Shown one piece after another: positions 44,213 to 55,300 of a DNA stretch of 64,000 nt. Source of the stretch: Rhea pennata (taxonomy: Eukaryota > Chordata > Aves > Rheiformes > Rheidae); the NCBI RefSeq assembly GCF_028389875.1, contig NC_084702.1:62412553-62476552 (forward strand), in the 5' to 3' direction. The notes under the pieces were generated by a model. The model searched no databases. It saw only the letters and a list, made by a program, of their open reading frames with translations, and had not been told where the DNA came from. The stretch's first letter is position 1. Every line of letters starts with the position of its first letter. Position numbers and translations under genes: made by a program.

Positions 44213-45319
44213 TGTAAATTCTTCATATCTTTTTAGATATCTATTTCAATATTTTCTGACTACTTCTGTGTATAGTAACATTTTTGTGCATGCTTGATGT
44301 GACATTCATAAATTTGTACCACTATGACTTTATCCATGTAAAATAGCTATTTATTGAAGTTTTTCTTTTAAAAGCTGGACTTACTTATTTTTCTCTCAGT
44401 TTAAACATTTAAATGGAGAACTTGTTACTGTTTATTAAAAGAATTGCGTTTTGAAAGTCAGCATGAAGATAATTGAATTGTAACCATATGAATACTGCCT
44501 TGGTTCTTAGATGGTGAAGCACAATTCTTATAACAAACTGTGATGAATTCTTTGTTCTTTGCCACACTCTTTCTTCATACAAACAAACCAAAAATACATA
44601 ATGGGCAATTGCAGTGTTGGTAAATGTATCCTTTTTATGTACAGGGAGTCTGAAGAGGATAGCTGATTCATTTAGAAGTGTAACTGGTGCTGTGATTATA
44701 GCAATACTTTTACTTTTGTTAGTCATACATCATCTTCTCATGCTAGATTTTTAAATGTTTAGTTTTCCTCTTGTCATGGTCAAACTGCTGAATTTACTTG
44801 AAGGATGTACAATACTGTTTGAAGAATACTAAATTGTGTACAATTAGGTCAATGAATTGTGCAATTGTTTCCTGTTTTTAAGTTTTAAAACTGAGTCAAA
44901 AATGTATGAAAACGTCAGATCCAGTAGAACATAGTGATACTACTTAATTTAACCAAAGTCTCTAGTGAATATTTCAGCTTTGAATGTAAACTAATGGATA
45001 AACTGACCACAGGGACACTATTTTGCCCAGCATTACAAGCACATTGTCTACAGATGGGGAAACTAAATACAGTAATTTATAAAATAATTACAAGGTAACT
45101 ATTTTTTTTATTACTATTTTTCATCGAAAGAAGGAAGATACTATCAGTTGTAAAATACAGTAGGTATGGTTATAGTCCTTTTAATAAATCAGAGATTCCA
45201 GTTATTCTCAGTTCAGAGTAAGTACCCTGTGCATAACAACAGATTTAGTGACAATCGGAACAGGTTTTAGTATCAGATGTTCAAGAGGAAGTCGCTATTG
45301 TTGCATTGGTTTTAATATT

Positions 45320-45327
45320 TGTACATA
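45320..45327 (+). promoter_or_regulatory. MIER3: Pumilio response element in MIER3 3' UTR
   Basis: TGTACATA fits UGUANAUA on the sense strand, about 67 nt upstream of the final AATAAA. Confidence 0.5.
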
Positions 45328-45393
45328 AACACTGATTTTTTTGAGCATTATTTTGTATTTGTTGTACTTTAATACCTGGTGTACAGTTCCAGA

Positions 45394-45399
45394 AATAAA
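45394..45399 (+). terminator. MIER3: MIER3 distal polyadenylation signal
   Basis: Canonical AATAAA, with a T- and TG-containing stretch about 15-40 nt after it. It is the last sense-strand canonical signal before the sequence loses its UTR character. Confidence 0.75.
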
Positions 45400-45880
45400 T
45401 GTCTGGAAACCTTTCTTCACTTGTGAAGCTTTTCATGTATCTGCACCACGTTTACTACTTCATTTTCCAAATTATTTAGCAGTAACTTTGAACACATTTT
45501 AGGATGCTCCAGGGAATACTAAACTGCACACTATCATTGTACTTAAGGTTACAGAAAGAAGAGTGAAAATGTGAAAAGTACATTATGTAGATAAAGCGAT
45601 AAAGTTAGTAATTATTTCCCTCAAACACTGAGGCTTAAGCATAGCAAGGGCTTAGATGAGGCTTAAAAGTAGCTTCAGAGTAACTATTCACTGCAGTATA
45701 ACTCAGTATTCAAGCCATGTGGCTTACCACTTACACTCCCTGTCCTTTATATAAGAAAACTTCAAAAATCCATATATCCACTTAAGTCCACACATCAGTC
45801 TAGATTATAGATGTGGATATGAAAAGTTCTACAGTGCTCAGCCTTAAGCTAGAATAGTTGAAATACTAGAGCTTCTTTGC

Positions 45881-45903
45881 TTTTTTTTTTTTTTTTTTTT
45901 TTT
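45881..45903. repeat. poly(T) tract
   Basis: Uninterrupted T run of 23 bases about 470 bp after the MIER3 polyadenylation signal. Confidence 0.85.
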
Positions 45904-47302
45904 GCTTTCCATCAAGAAAATAGATGCTAATCTTAGAAGTAATACTGTGCTTTTCAGAGTCCAAGAACTTAAATACCAATTCTGTCAAAGGATTAGTGGT
46001 GCAGCTGCCTAGGCCCAAAGTCCTTGTACAATGGTTGGCCCAACAAAGCTTCAGGTAAAGAAAGGATTATTTTTTAAATTAGGTTGCTTAGTGCAAGGTG
46101 ATAAAATTCTGAATAGCAATAGAAGTAATTTGTCAAGTAGTTTAAGGAGATTTACTTCCCCTTCCTCTTAGGAGCTAGGACAGATAACAGATTTGGAGGT
46201 AGGGGGTGATTTTTCTTTATTTACTTCTAATGATAGTTGCTATAACAAGTAGAAAGAAGTTACCTAGCCAAAACTCTGCTTACAAGCAGTCCCTCGCTTT
46301 TTCTAGCAGTTGAGTAAAGATCAAATGCTGAGGCAGACGGAGGGGAAAACAAAACAAACTAATGACCAACCCCATCTAATCCTTTCTTGTTCTGAGACAA
46401 CTAACGGCTAGCCATGTAATGTTAGAGGCTTTAAATGGTTTTAGTATCAGTAATTCAAACTCTCAAACCTCCACTTAGTAATGTTACTTAACCACATATG
46501 TTTCCATTAAAATAATCCTGGGACATAATCACTTCTGCTACTGAAAAGGCTCTCAGCCTCAGAAGTCTGTATGGTACCTACACATGGAATAGCTAAGTTA
46601 CACCCAAACTCAAATGCAAAACAAGAAGGCAAAGACTAGCTAACTCAACTTCAGGTTGCTAAACACTTCTTACTAGTTTCCTGGATTTTTTTTTCCTTCT
46701 CTGAGGCAAAGTAATTTAAAAGTAATTCAGAATTTCCAGCAAATTCTGGCCTCTGATATGGAAGGAAGCCTGCTGCCTCACCAAAACCATGCTCTCCTGG
46801 TGCCTTCATGCTACGCTAAAGTCTGGGCCTCTTCCTGCCCTTGTGTGTTGGTCTTCTTCCCTCTGCAGCTAATCCTCATCTCCACCTCCTTGTCTGTCTC
46901 AGTTCTAACGTGCCTGACTATTCAAACAGCTTCGATACAGTGAGTCAAATTAGCAACTCTCAGCCACAAACCTTCTTGCTTGCTCTTTTTGACTCCTCTA
47001 TGATCATCTGTTTCAACTCATTTGAAACAGCAGAAAATAAAGCAAAAAAGTTTGGATTTTTTTTTTTTTTTTGTTACCATGTTGGCAAGTCAGATATTAG
47101 CTCACCGTAGGGGCTGATGAGCAGTCAAAGACATGATGATTTTGAGAGCAAGGAATAGGAGAGAAGAATAAGTGTAATAGCATTTATACATATCCACATA
47201 TACTTTCCCCTGCCTTGGTGCTGGAGCCATAGGAGTTACTCAGGTACCTGCGAAACTGTGGCCTCAGTGCCTACACAAGTGCCAGTTATATTTTATACAT
47301 TT

Positions 47303-47308
47303 TATATA

Positions 47309-47346
<38 letters not shown>

Positions 47347-47354
47347 TATATATA
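47303..47354. repeat. (AT)n microsatellite with flanking ATGCAT
   Basis: About 30 bases of pure AT dinucleotide flanked on each side by ATGCATAT, so the whole block is nearly palindromic. Confidence 0.95.
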
Positions 47355-49519
47355 AAATTAATTGCACTATGAAGGCAGTAGTGCAACTGATTTTTTTTTT
47401 CTTTCTGGTGCCTGCCAAATTGATGCTCAGTACCCCTACATCTAAAGCAGTGGGGTATGGTTTGCCCTGCTCTCACACACGCTATTGCAGTGGTGGCATT
47501 TCAGAAGGGTTAAGAACAAATCTCGGAAGAAAGGTGGCCTCAATGCACCCTGTGCCTCATCAGGTTAGCAGGCAGGACAAAAAGTTGTCTCCTCTGTTCT
47601 ATAGTAAATCTTTTGGTACAGGACAGTCATGCTGCTGGTCCCTTCACTGACTTCACTAGCTTGATTAGGATTTGCTTTTTATAAAAGTGGGTTTCCAATC
47701 CTTGTGCTGACACTTTGCAGTTCCCTCCTACAGCAGACACTCCACTGTTACCGAGACAGGTCATCTCTCAGTTCTTTACAGAAAATCTCCAGCACTCCTG
47801 CTGGGTTTGTTAGCTCATCTCTTGATTCTTTAAGCACCTCTTATTTTTCCATCTTGAATCAACAGGGATTCCAGTTAACAACTTACTTACCTCCTGGAGA
47901 ATTATAATCCACTGTTACTACCATCTTTGCCTTTTGCGAGCTAAGTAGCCTGTCAAAAGTCAAGATCTCGTAGACCATTTTTCTTCAGAAGAGACTGATG
48001 AGACCAGCTGGGTGTCTCTTGATGCAATCATCTTATTTATTCCAAAGTCTGATTTCACCATCTGAACAGCAGCAGCTCCACACAACAGTTTCCAAATCAA
48101 TACCGTACTGTTAAGGGCTCCATCCTTCTGTTCCTGCTATGGATGGCACATGGAGTCAGCCTGACAAATAACCACTGCTGGTTGGGAAGCTGCACTCTAG
48201 CCACTGTGGGTGCTGCAGGGGAACTCCTCCACCCACAGCATCATGACTGCCAGCACATTTACACCAAGAAAAGGAGCAAGCTTGGTTAAACACAGAAAAG
48301 TAAGCCTAAAACTCTTCACGCAGTGGTGAACCTTTCCTGTTTCACACACACATTTGGTCTTGCTATCATGGTGTTGTCTCTATGAACTTCCTCTCTGAAT
48401 TGCTTTCATCCTTCTAATAGGGCAAGAAAGTGGATACTGGACATTATTAAATTGGTTTAGTTTATTATGGTTACAAAAATTAGAAGCTAGCTTGTCTTTC
48501 TTCAACAAAATGAGTTACAGAGTGAGGGCAGGAAACCAACACCTGAATTAAGCAAGTAGTGCTACAAAACAAGCTAACTGCAGTTTTTAACCCAGTAAGG
48601 ATTCAAAATTAACAAACTAGTATACCGTTAAACACATCCGTAGTTATTTAAACTAAAAAAGACATAAATGAAAAGCCAGCAAGAATGAATCTGATAGGTT
48701 TAGGTAAGTGTTAGCATAAGACATAATTAGAACTGAGGTTCTAACTGCAGTATCTGAAAAATCCAGATGCAAACTACATTTGTCTGTGGACATCAAACTA
48801 GGTAATCTGCTAGATAAAAATCTGCTCACAGAGTCTGTCAAGCCTGTGTGGCACACAAAACAGAATTATTGTAGGATTATATGCTCTGTACAAAGCAATA
48901 GTTACTCCCAACAAGTTGTCTCAGGAGAAGTTGTACAAAAAAGAAGTACCTGCTCACTGAAGTTTCAAAAACCGAGTTAGGTAGTATGACAAGATGTTTT
49001 TTGTGTGAACATTGAACAGATCTTGAGTTGTAAATATAATGAAAAAAGCACTCCCCTCCAACAAAAAAATGATAAAGGAACAGTATTTGTGTTGGCAAAG
49101 TGGACTGGAGGCCTTTCATGTATGCCATCAGTGGAAGAAAATCTAGTGGTCTCTACTTCCCTCACAAGAGCTAGCTAAAAAAAAAAAAAAAAAAGAGCCT
49201 GTCCTATCCTAATCACTTTCTTCCTTCCCTAAGGAGGGAATCTGAATTAAAACCAATGACATTTTGACAAGCCAATTGAAGATTTCTCTCCACATATTGA
49301 AGTAACTGCTTAAAAAACCCCAAATATAACAAAACCTCTTCGAAAGTGAGCTCCTTCTTCATAACAGAAAAGGTGGCAAAATCAAAAAAGAGTGCCTACC
49401 ATTCTATCCTTCTGACAGTATTAACTGAAGCTGGATAAAAGAAACTTGAACAGGAGCACAATGCCAGCAAATGATCAAAAACATTCTCAAATAAAACAGA
49501 TTCTGTCACTGGAACATCC

Positions 49520-49980
49520 ACAGAATCTATGAATGATTGAGGTTGGAAGGAATCTCTAGAAATCATCTAGTCCAACTAGGTCTCAAGCAGGGTCACCCAC
49601 AGCATGTTGCACAGGACCCTGTACAAAAGGCTTTTGAATATCTCCAAGGAAGGAGACTCCATAACCTCTCTGGGAAACCTGTTCCAGTGCTCTGTCACCC
49701 TCACAGTAAGTTTTTCCTCATGTTCAGATGGAACTTCCAGTGTTTCAATTTGTGTCTGTTGTCTCTCATCCTATTGCTGAGCACCACTGAAGAGTCTGGC
49801 CCCATCCTCTTTACAGTTTCCTGTCAGATATTTATACACATTGGTAAGATTCCCCCCTCAGTCTTCTCTTCTCCAAACTAAACAGGCCCAGCTCCTGCAG
49901 CCTTTCCTTATATGAGACACTCCAGTCCCTTAATCAACTCAGTGGCCCTTCGCCGGAATCACCCCAGTAGCTCCATTATC
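49520..49980 (-). mobile_element. CR1 LINE, 3'-end fragment
   Basis: The plus strand shows the typical antisense reading of the avian CR1 3' region: GGTTGGAAGGAATCTCTAGA, then ATCATCTAGTCCAAC, then CCTGTTCCAGTGCTCTGTCA, then CCCTCACAGTAAG, then TTCTCTTCTCCAAACTAAAC. The element therefore lies on the minus strand, with its 3' end near 49,520 by the ATTCT-type terminal repeat (AGAATCTATGAATG in antisense). It is 5'-truncated like most CR1 copies and diverged. CR1 is the dominant LINE of birds and also occurs in reptiles. Confidence 0.9.
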
Positions 49981-51524
49981 TCTCTTTCCCTTGTCTACTA
50001 TTAAGTGTACAGGCATACAGAGGTGAAATTAGCTCAGTCAGTTTGCATTTGTAGGGAGTTACAATGAAAATTGTCAAGCAAATCATCCTTCAAGACAGAT
50101 ACTTTATTGATCTTTCTTCTGTGCAGTTCCAGTTCCTTTGTGCTATTTGGAAGTACCACCTGATTGCATATCTTCCTCCTATCAGCTTTTGGATTTCTAT
50201 TGCCATCAATAGACAGAAATCAACTGCTGTTGCCAGTTGTAGGCCAAGTCTTGCTTTCTTTCATATTGGATCAGTCCCTAAGGCAGGCTATTGGGCTTCA
50301 GTATTTCAGCAAGGAGAAACCAGTGCCATGTGTCTTGCTAGCGATATGCAGCCTGCATTTCAGCATTGTAATCATCCACTATTGTGCAGCATTCACATAC
50401 AAGAGAGCACAACTGCAGTAAAGCAAATTATGCTTAAGAAATTATTTGTAAATGTAGGTACCACAATTATCAAATAGGAGGAGTATACTTTCAAATCTGG
50501 TCACTTAAAAGTGATTAACAAGTGCATAAGGGTGACAGCTATAGCAATCCATGCCTTTGCAGGACAGCATCTCAGCCTAGAGAAATGACAATAGAACTGG
50601 GCCTTTCTCACAGACTGAAACTAGTATTCCCCACCTCCCCATAAACTTTGACCAATATATAAGCAAAACAAAAGCCACTGTAACTTCTATTGCTTTGTTA
50701 CCTTCTTGAGCTAAGCAACATTGCAGGCATCCTGACAACCATTCTTCTTTTCAGAAATCAAGAGATGTCCAGTATCTTCCTCCCAGAAGGAGCTAGGGGA
50801 AAAAGGCTCTGGAGAGAAGGGACCTTCTGAGCCGTGGAGGATTGGTGTCCTCTTTAGTGGACTGGAGATCACCATCTACTCTGAGCTGTTAACACAGGGA
50901 AGACACAATAAGGACTGTCACTAGAAGTGTCCCCAGCATTTCCATAAAGCTTGTACAGCCTACGCGGAGCCCCATGCCACAGTGCCATAGATCTGTTGTT
51001 CAAATTTGCCTGAAAAAGCTGGCTTTCTCTGGCTGAGGACTTCTAGATGAATATGAAAGACAGCTTGCAGGTGTGGAAGCAGACCAATAAAGCTGCTGAA
51101 AAGCTTTGTCTTCTGCAAAGCAGACTAGCTGCTTCTGCAGCTAAGGCCCCCTTGCCTACCTGCTCACCACTAGTTTGCTGAGAACACACCATTTCCCGTT
51201 CCTCTTTTCTCATGAGCTTACGCCAATCTCAAATCCATTCAGAGGCTTGCTTGGACTTCTGCAGCAAAAACGTGGGTTATTTTTCTTTCACAAGAAAGCT
51301 GTTTAGCCAGACCCAAAGACTGACAAGCTGTCTCTTGTTCACTTTGTGAAAACAGTTTGCAGACAGCATCAAGAATTAATGTGGGAATGGCTGGCTTTGT
51401 TTATGCTTTACTCGTTAAAAATATATAACACATTTGTTTGGCATCACTTCTTTTAGTTACTCTATAACACGAAGTTCTCTCTCTCTGAGAATAAAAGCTA
51501 TGAACATGCCAGGAAACTTTAACT

Positions 51525-51610
51525 GAACCACAGAAATTAGGGTTGAAAGGGACCTCAGGATATCATGTAGTTCTTCCTCCTGCCCCAAAACAGGGATAGC
51601 TAAAGTAAGT
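51525..51610 (-). mobile_element. CR1 LINE, short 3'-end remnant
   Basis: ACAGAAATTAGGGTTGAAAG followed by GGACCTCAGGATATCATGTAG is a diverged copy of the antisense CR1 3' terminus, the same region as the start of the longer copy at 49,520. Only about 85 bp are recognisable. Confidence 0.7.
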
Positions 51611-52149
51611 GGCTTAAGTCAGCCTGTTTGTGACAATGTACCATGCAGGAACATCAGAAGTGCATACAATCTTTCAAAAGGTTTCAGTTAAGATTTGGGC
51701 AATTGGGTACATTGAAATACTTTCTAAAAGAGAAGATACTAAAGGGAATGGAACCAACTCCAAGGAAAACCCAAACAGGAACTAACAACTACCAAAAATG
51801 AAGACCATCTGAGGAATACTTAACTAGAGAGAGGAGATTTTTTTTACAAATTATGTCCACAGTAAGCATGAGAATGAAATGGCAAAAGATTAAAGTTACA
51901 GACAGTTACAGACAACTAAACAAACCAGAAGATGAAATGATATGTCCAGAACTTACATTTTAATTTCACGAGCCACTATATGGGCAGCTGAAAACCAGCA
52001 AACTTTACGTAATACTAGGCAGCTGATAACCTAATGATGTAAACAGATTAAACCTTCACCTCTGCATCAAATGTGGAGTATTTTCAGAGAAATACAAACC
52101 TGCAGCTCGCGGCAAAGCACAGCTCTCCATTATACAAAGACGCTCATGA

Positions 52150-52218
52150 AGCCTGAAGTACATACACAGTTAATTTATTTTAATAAAACAGATTTCTTCA
52201 GTCCCTCAACCTACTAAT
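52150..52218 (-). other. SETD9: SETD9 3' untranslated region (short form)
   Basis: After the stop at 52,219-52,221 the minus strand carries an AATAAA at 52,179-52,174, only about 40 nt beyond the stop. If used, the 3' UTR is about 60-75 nt long. A longer UTR running further left cannot be excluded. Confidence 0.55.
52174..52179 (-). terminator. SETD9: SETD9 polyadenylation signal
   Basis: Canonical AATAAA on the minus strand (TTTATT on plus), about 40 nt after the stop codon. Confidence 0.65.
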
Positions 52219-52306
52219 TCAGTTGATAACAGTGAAGTAATTGGAAAAAAGTTCTTCTCCTTGCTTGATGTCTCTGAGAGTAACCAGCACTACACACCTC
52301 AGTTGG
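52219..52306 (-). CDS. SETD9: SETD9 coding exon 6 (C-terminus and stop)
   Basis: Residues 266-294 and TGA. SQLRCVVLVTLRDIKQGEEL leads into FSNYFTVIN, the end of the SET domain. The acceptor has a long pyrimidine tract ending CCTGCAG. Human ends NYYTIVS, so the last residues differ only conservatively. Confidence 0.96.
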
Positions 52307-55300
52307 CTGCAGGAAAAAAAAAAGGGGCAAAACATAGGAAAGAGAACAATTAGATTTCACGTTTAATTTTTTAAATTCTTCATAGCAAGAAGCTAAAACA
52401 ATGGCTCCATCTAGATTATTTCTGAGTAACATGCATAAAGCAGGCCAGGCAGCCTGTGAAAACTATGTTGATTAGAGATTGTAAATATAAGTAAAATTGG
52501 TATCATTACCAAAAAAAGTACAGCCCATGTGTGTATGGGCAGATAATGTTTCCACTCATACAGCTATTCAGAAATGAAATGGACTAGTCAAGACATGGGA
52601 AAAAGGCACTAATATAGACAGGATAAGAAGCTGCAGAAAGTTTAATGGAGCAGAAATCACTTCTCTAAACATGCCTATCTACAGGTGTTAGTTGGCTGAA
52701 CCCACTCTTAGCCAAACAACATTCAGAAGGACAACTCTGAACTGAAATCAGTCTCCTGTTGTAATGTACAATGAGGGGTGACTTCTCCATAAATCCTATG
52801 CTAACATCAGTGGCTGGCAAAGTTTTCTTATGACTGATTTAGCAATATAAGTTCAAGTTTCATAAAAGAACATGTCCTAAAGCTGGAAGATGTGATATAG
52901 GAGGAGGGTACATTCTTTTGATGACACTGCGCGTGAAAGTGAAGAACACCATCACCACAGACAGTCCCCACTATTCAGAAATGTAGTGCTCCTTCATTTT
53001 GAAACAAATCAAACAAAAACATTAGTAAGGACTATAAGCTCTTCTGTAAAAGAGAAAAAGATTTACAAATTAGATTACCGAAGTTGTTAGAACTGTAAAT
53101 ATCAGTATCAAAATGAGTAGCTAGAAGCTATCTATATTTGAAATATATACTGAAAAACATTATTATGGTAATAGAAGCAAAATATAAATACTGATTTACG
53201 GGATTCACAAATCATACTGTAGTGCAACTATGGCTTGTAAAACTGTCTTCTGAGCTATGTTGATATCAGATGTGAAGCTGCAGAAAAAAGGAACAAAAAG
53301 AAATAGGGAGTCCTGTAATTTGCTTAAAATGGGTCTACTCAGAAAGCTAGCACTTTTCCTTCCATATGCGTACTTTGAGGTAACTCATCTTTATATGGAA
53401 AAACTTTCCTCTTCAACCATGTTGGTCTTCATATACAGGATACTTTTTACCACAGAAACGTATGAACTCTGATTCACTGCTAACCTCTGTATGTCATGGC
53501 TGTAGACGATGTTTGGAAGATACTGTTTCAGTTCTACAGGAAAAGATCCTGGCACATCAAACTCCTGATAGCAGACATTGGCTGCTTTTCCTAGGAATAA
53601 GAAAAAAAAACGACTCTATGATACTAAGAAAATCTTAGACAGGGTTTAGACATGTGTAAAAAGATCAAATGTACTACTGCAAAAGTAGCATCTGCTTCAT
53701 CAGGCCTGAAAACCACACTGAAGTTACTCATAACTTTGCTTGTAAGTTTTTTTAAAAATAGTTATCCTGTTATCAATTTTCATGGTGGCAAAAGGTGTCA
53801 TAAAGACAGCCAGGGAGAAAAGCACTATCTGTCCAGCAGGGACAGGGGAGTTTTCTTTACATGAACTTTGGACCGAGAAGAAAGAGTTACATGGGACAGA
53901 GCTTTGTCTCCCTTCCTATCAGTACCTGGTTCAGTACTCCAGCTGCCTTCCCTTTGGCTATTTTGAGGCAAGATATTATGAGTGCAATACAGGCTCTGCA
54001 AGCCACTTATAGGCTAGGTTTGGTAGCCATTAAACTTTCAGTATTTCACAGCGATACCCATGAGCCACTTATTCCCCCAAACCTCACACATTTTCTGAAA
54101 CGGAAGAAATGAAGAGCTCCTCTCCATGTCCCACAGCTATGCCACAGCAAGTTTCCTAGATTTTGTGCAGACATTGTTTCTTCCTTATTTCTTAAGGAAG
54201 TCTAAGAATAATTACAATCTGAACTTAGCAGTGTACATGTTGTTTTGCATATGGTTTTCTCAAGAAGCCTGCAGGAACAATACTGCAGCTCTGTGGACCA
54301 CCTCATTCCCTCCCTAGCTATCCTTTCCCACTGTCTCACATTTTGGGATGAGTCCTTTTCATTTTACAGACCAACAGGGTGACATCTCAGGGATTAAGTG
54401 AGAAAAACATAAGGATATTTGAAAACCTGCTGCACTGAAGGATTCTACCTTCTACCACCCGCCGGTTTTAAGAGGTGCAGAAAGTCTTTATTCTGTAACA
54501 GTCTTTAATTTTTCTGAACAGCCAAACAGCTGTTTTGCCCCCTAACATCAGTTTCCGACTCTCCATCTCACTCTCAAAGTAATTTATACTGATAAAGTCT
54601 AACTGAAGTCTGGGAAATCTGGCAACTTACCATGTGAGCAGTTGTTAATGTACTGTCCCACCGCCAGTGGGTTTTGCAGGGTAGCTGTGAGCCAGCTCAC
54701 ATCACTCATTTGAAATGGGCCAAGCTGATCTCTCCTGCTGCAAGACCTGGAATGACCCACAGCATTAACCTGAATCAATGTTCCTTCCTTCCCTTGACAG
54801 GTGATCTGTACTTCTACCTGTAGGAACAGCCGTGGTAGCTGGGTAAAGTTACAGCTGTCCAATCCACTTGGTGGATGCAATAATACTTGAAAAAAATATT
54901 GATGATACTTTAAAAAAATATACCAGAACTTTCCATCAGCGTGTGGTTTCTATCTGACTCTAGCGGAGAAACCAGTATGAAAACACAACACACAATACCA
55001 GAAATCTGTATCAAACATTACTACTGCAGAATACATCTTGTTCACTCCTAGAGGCGTGAAGGCCACTGTAATACCGATTTCAAATTCATACCCAGAGTTC
55101 AAATCAGGTACAAGTAGGCCCTTATTACCCTTTTTGCTTTTTATTCAGAAGATTTTAGTTGTTACATTTGCCCATTAAACATTACATTTCAATGGGAGCT
55201 AGATAAAATCATTCTTGTACTGGTCGAGTACATGGCAGCCTCAGGCTTGCTGTGAAAGCTTACCAGTGCTAGATTGACCCTTTAGATGTTAGCAAGTCCA

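Larger units (their letters stand above)
41938..45415 (+). other. MIER3: MIER3 3' untranslated region
   Basis: About 3.5 kb of T-rich non-coding sequence after the MIER3 stop. It ends shortly after an AATAAA at 45,394-45,399, followed by a T/G-rich stretch suitable as a downstream element. A proximal AATAAA at 44,040-44,045 could give a shorter form of about 2.1 kb. Two perfect Pumilio consensus sites (TGTANATA) are at 44,205-44,212 and 45,320-45,327. The cleavage site is estimated, not observed. Confidence 0.8.
45420..52150. other. intergenic region between convergent MIER3 and SETD9
   Basis: No coding exon recognised. It contains a T run at 45,881-45,903, an AT microsatellite at 47,303-47,354, an A run near 49,178-49,194 and two CR1 fragments. 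The short ORFs here have no family resemblance and are scattered in all frames. Confidence 0.6.

Noticed and set aside
47303-47354. Palindromic AT block as a replication or regulatory element
   Set aside because: A simple AT microsatellite is naturally self-complementary, and nothing around it suggests a function.
54599-54880. 93-codon minus-strand ORF as a separate small gene
   Set aside because: It is SETD9 exon 4 extended into its flanking introns. Only residues encoded by 54,746-54,631 belong to a gene.
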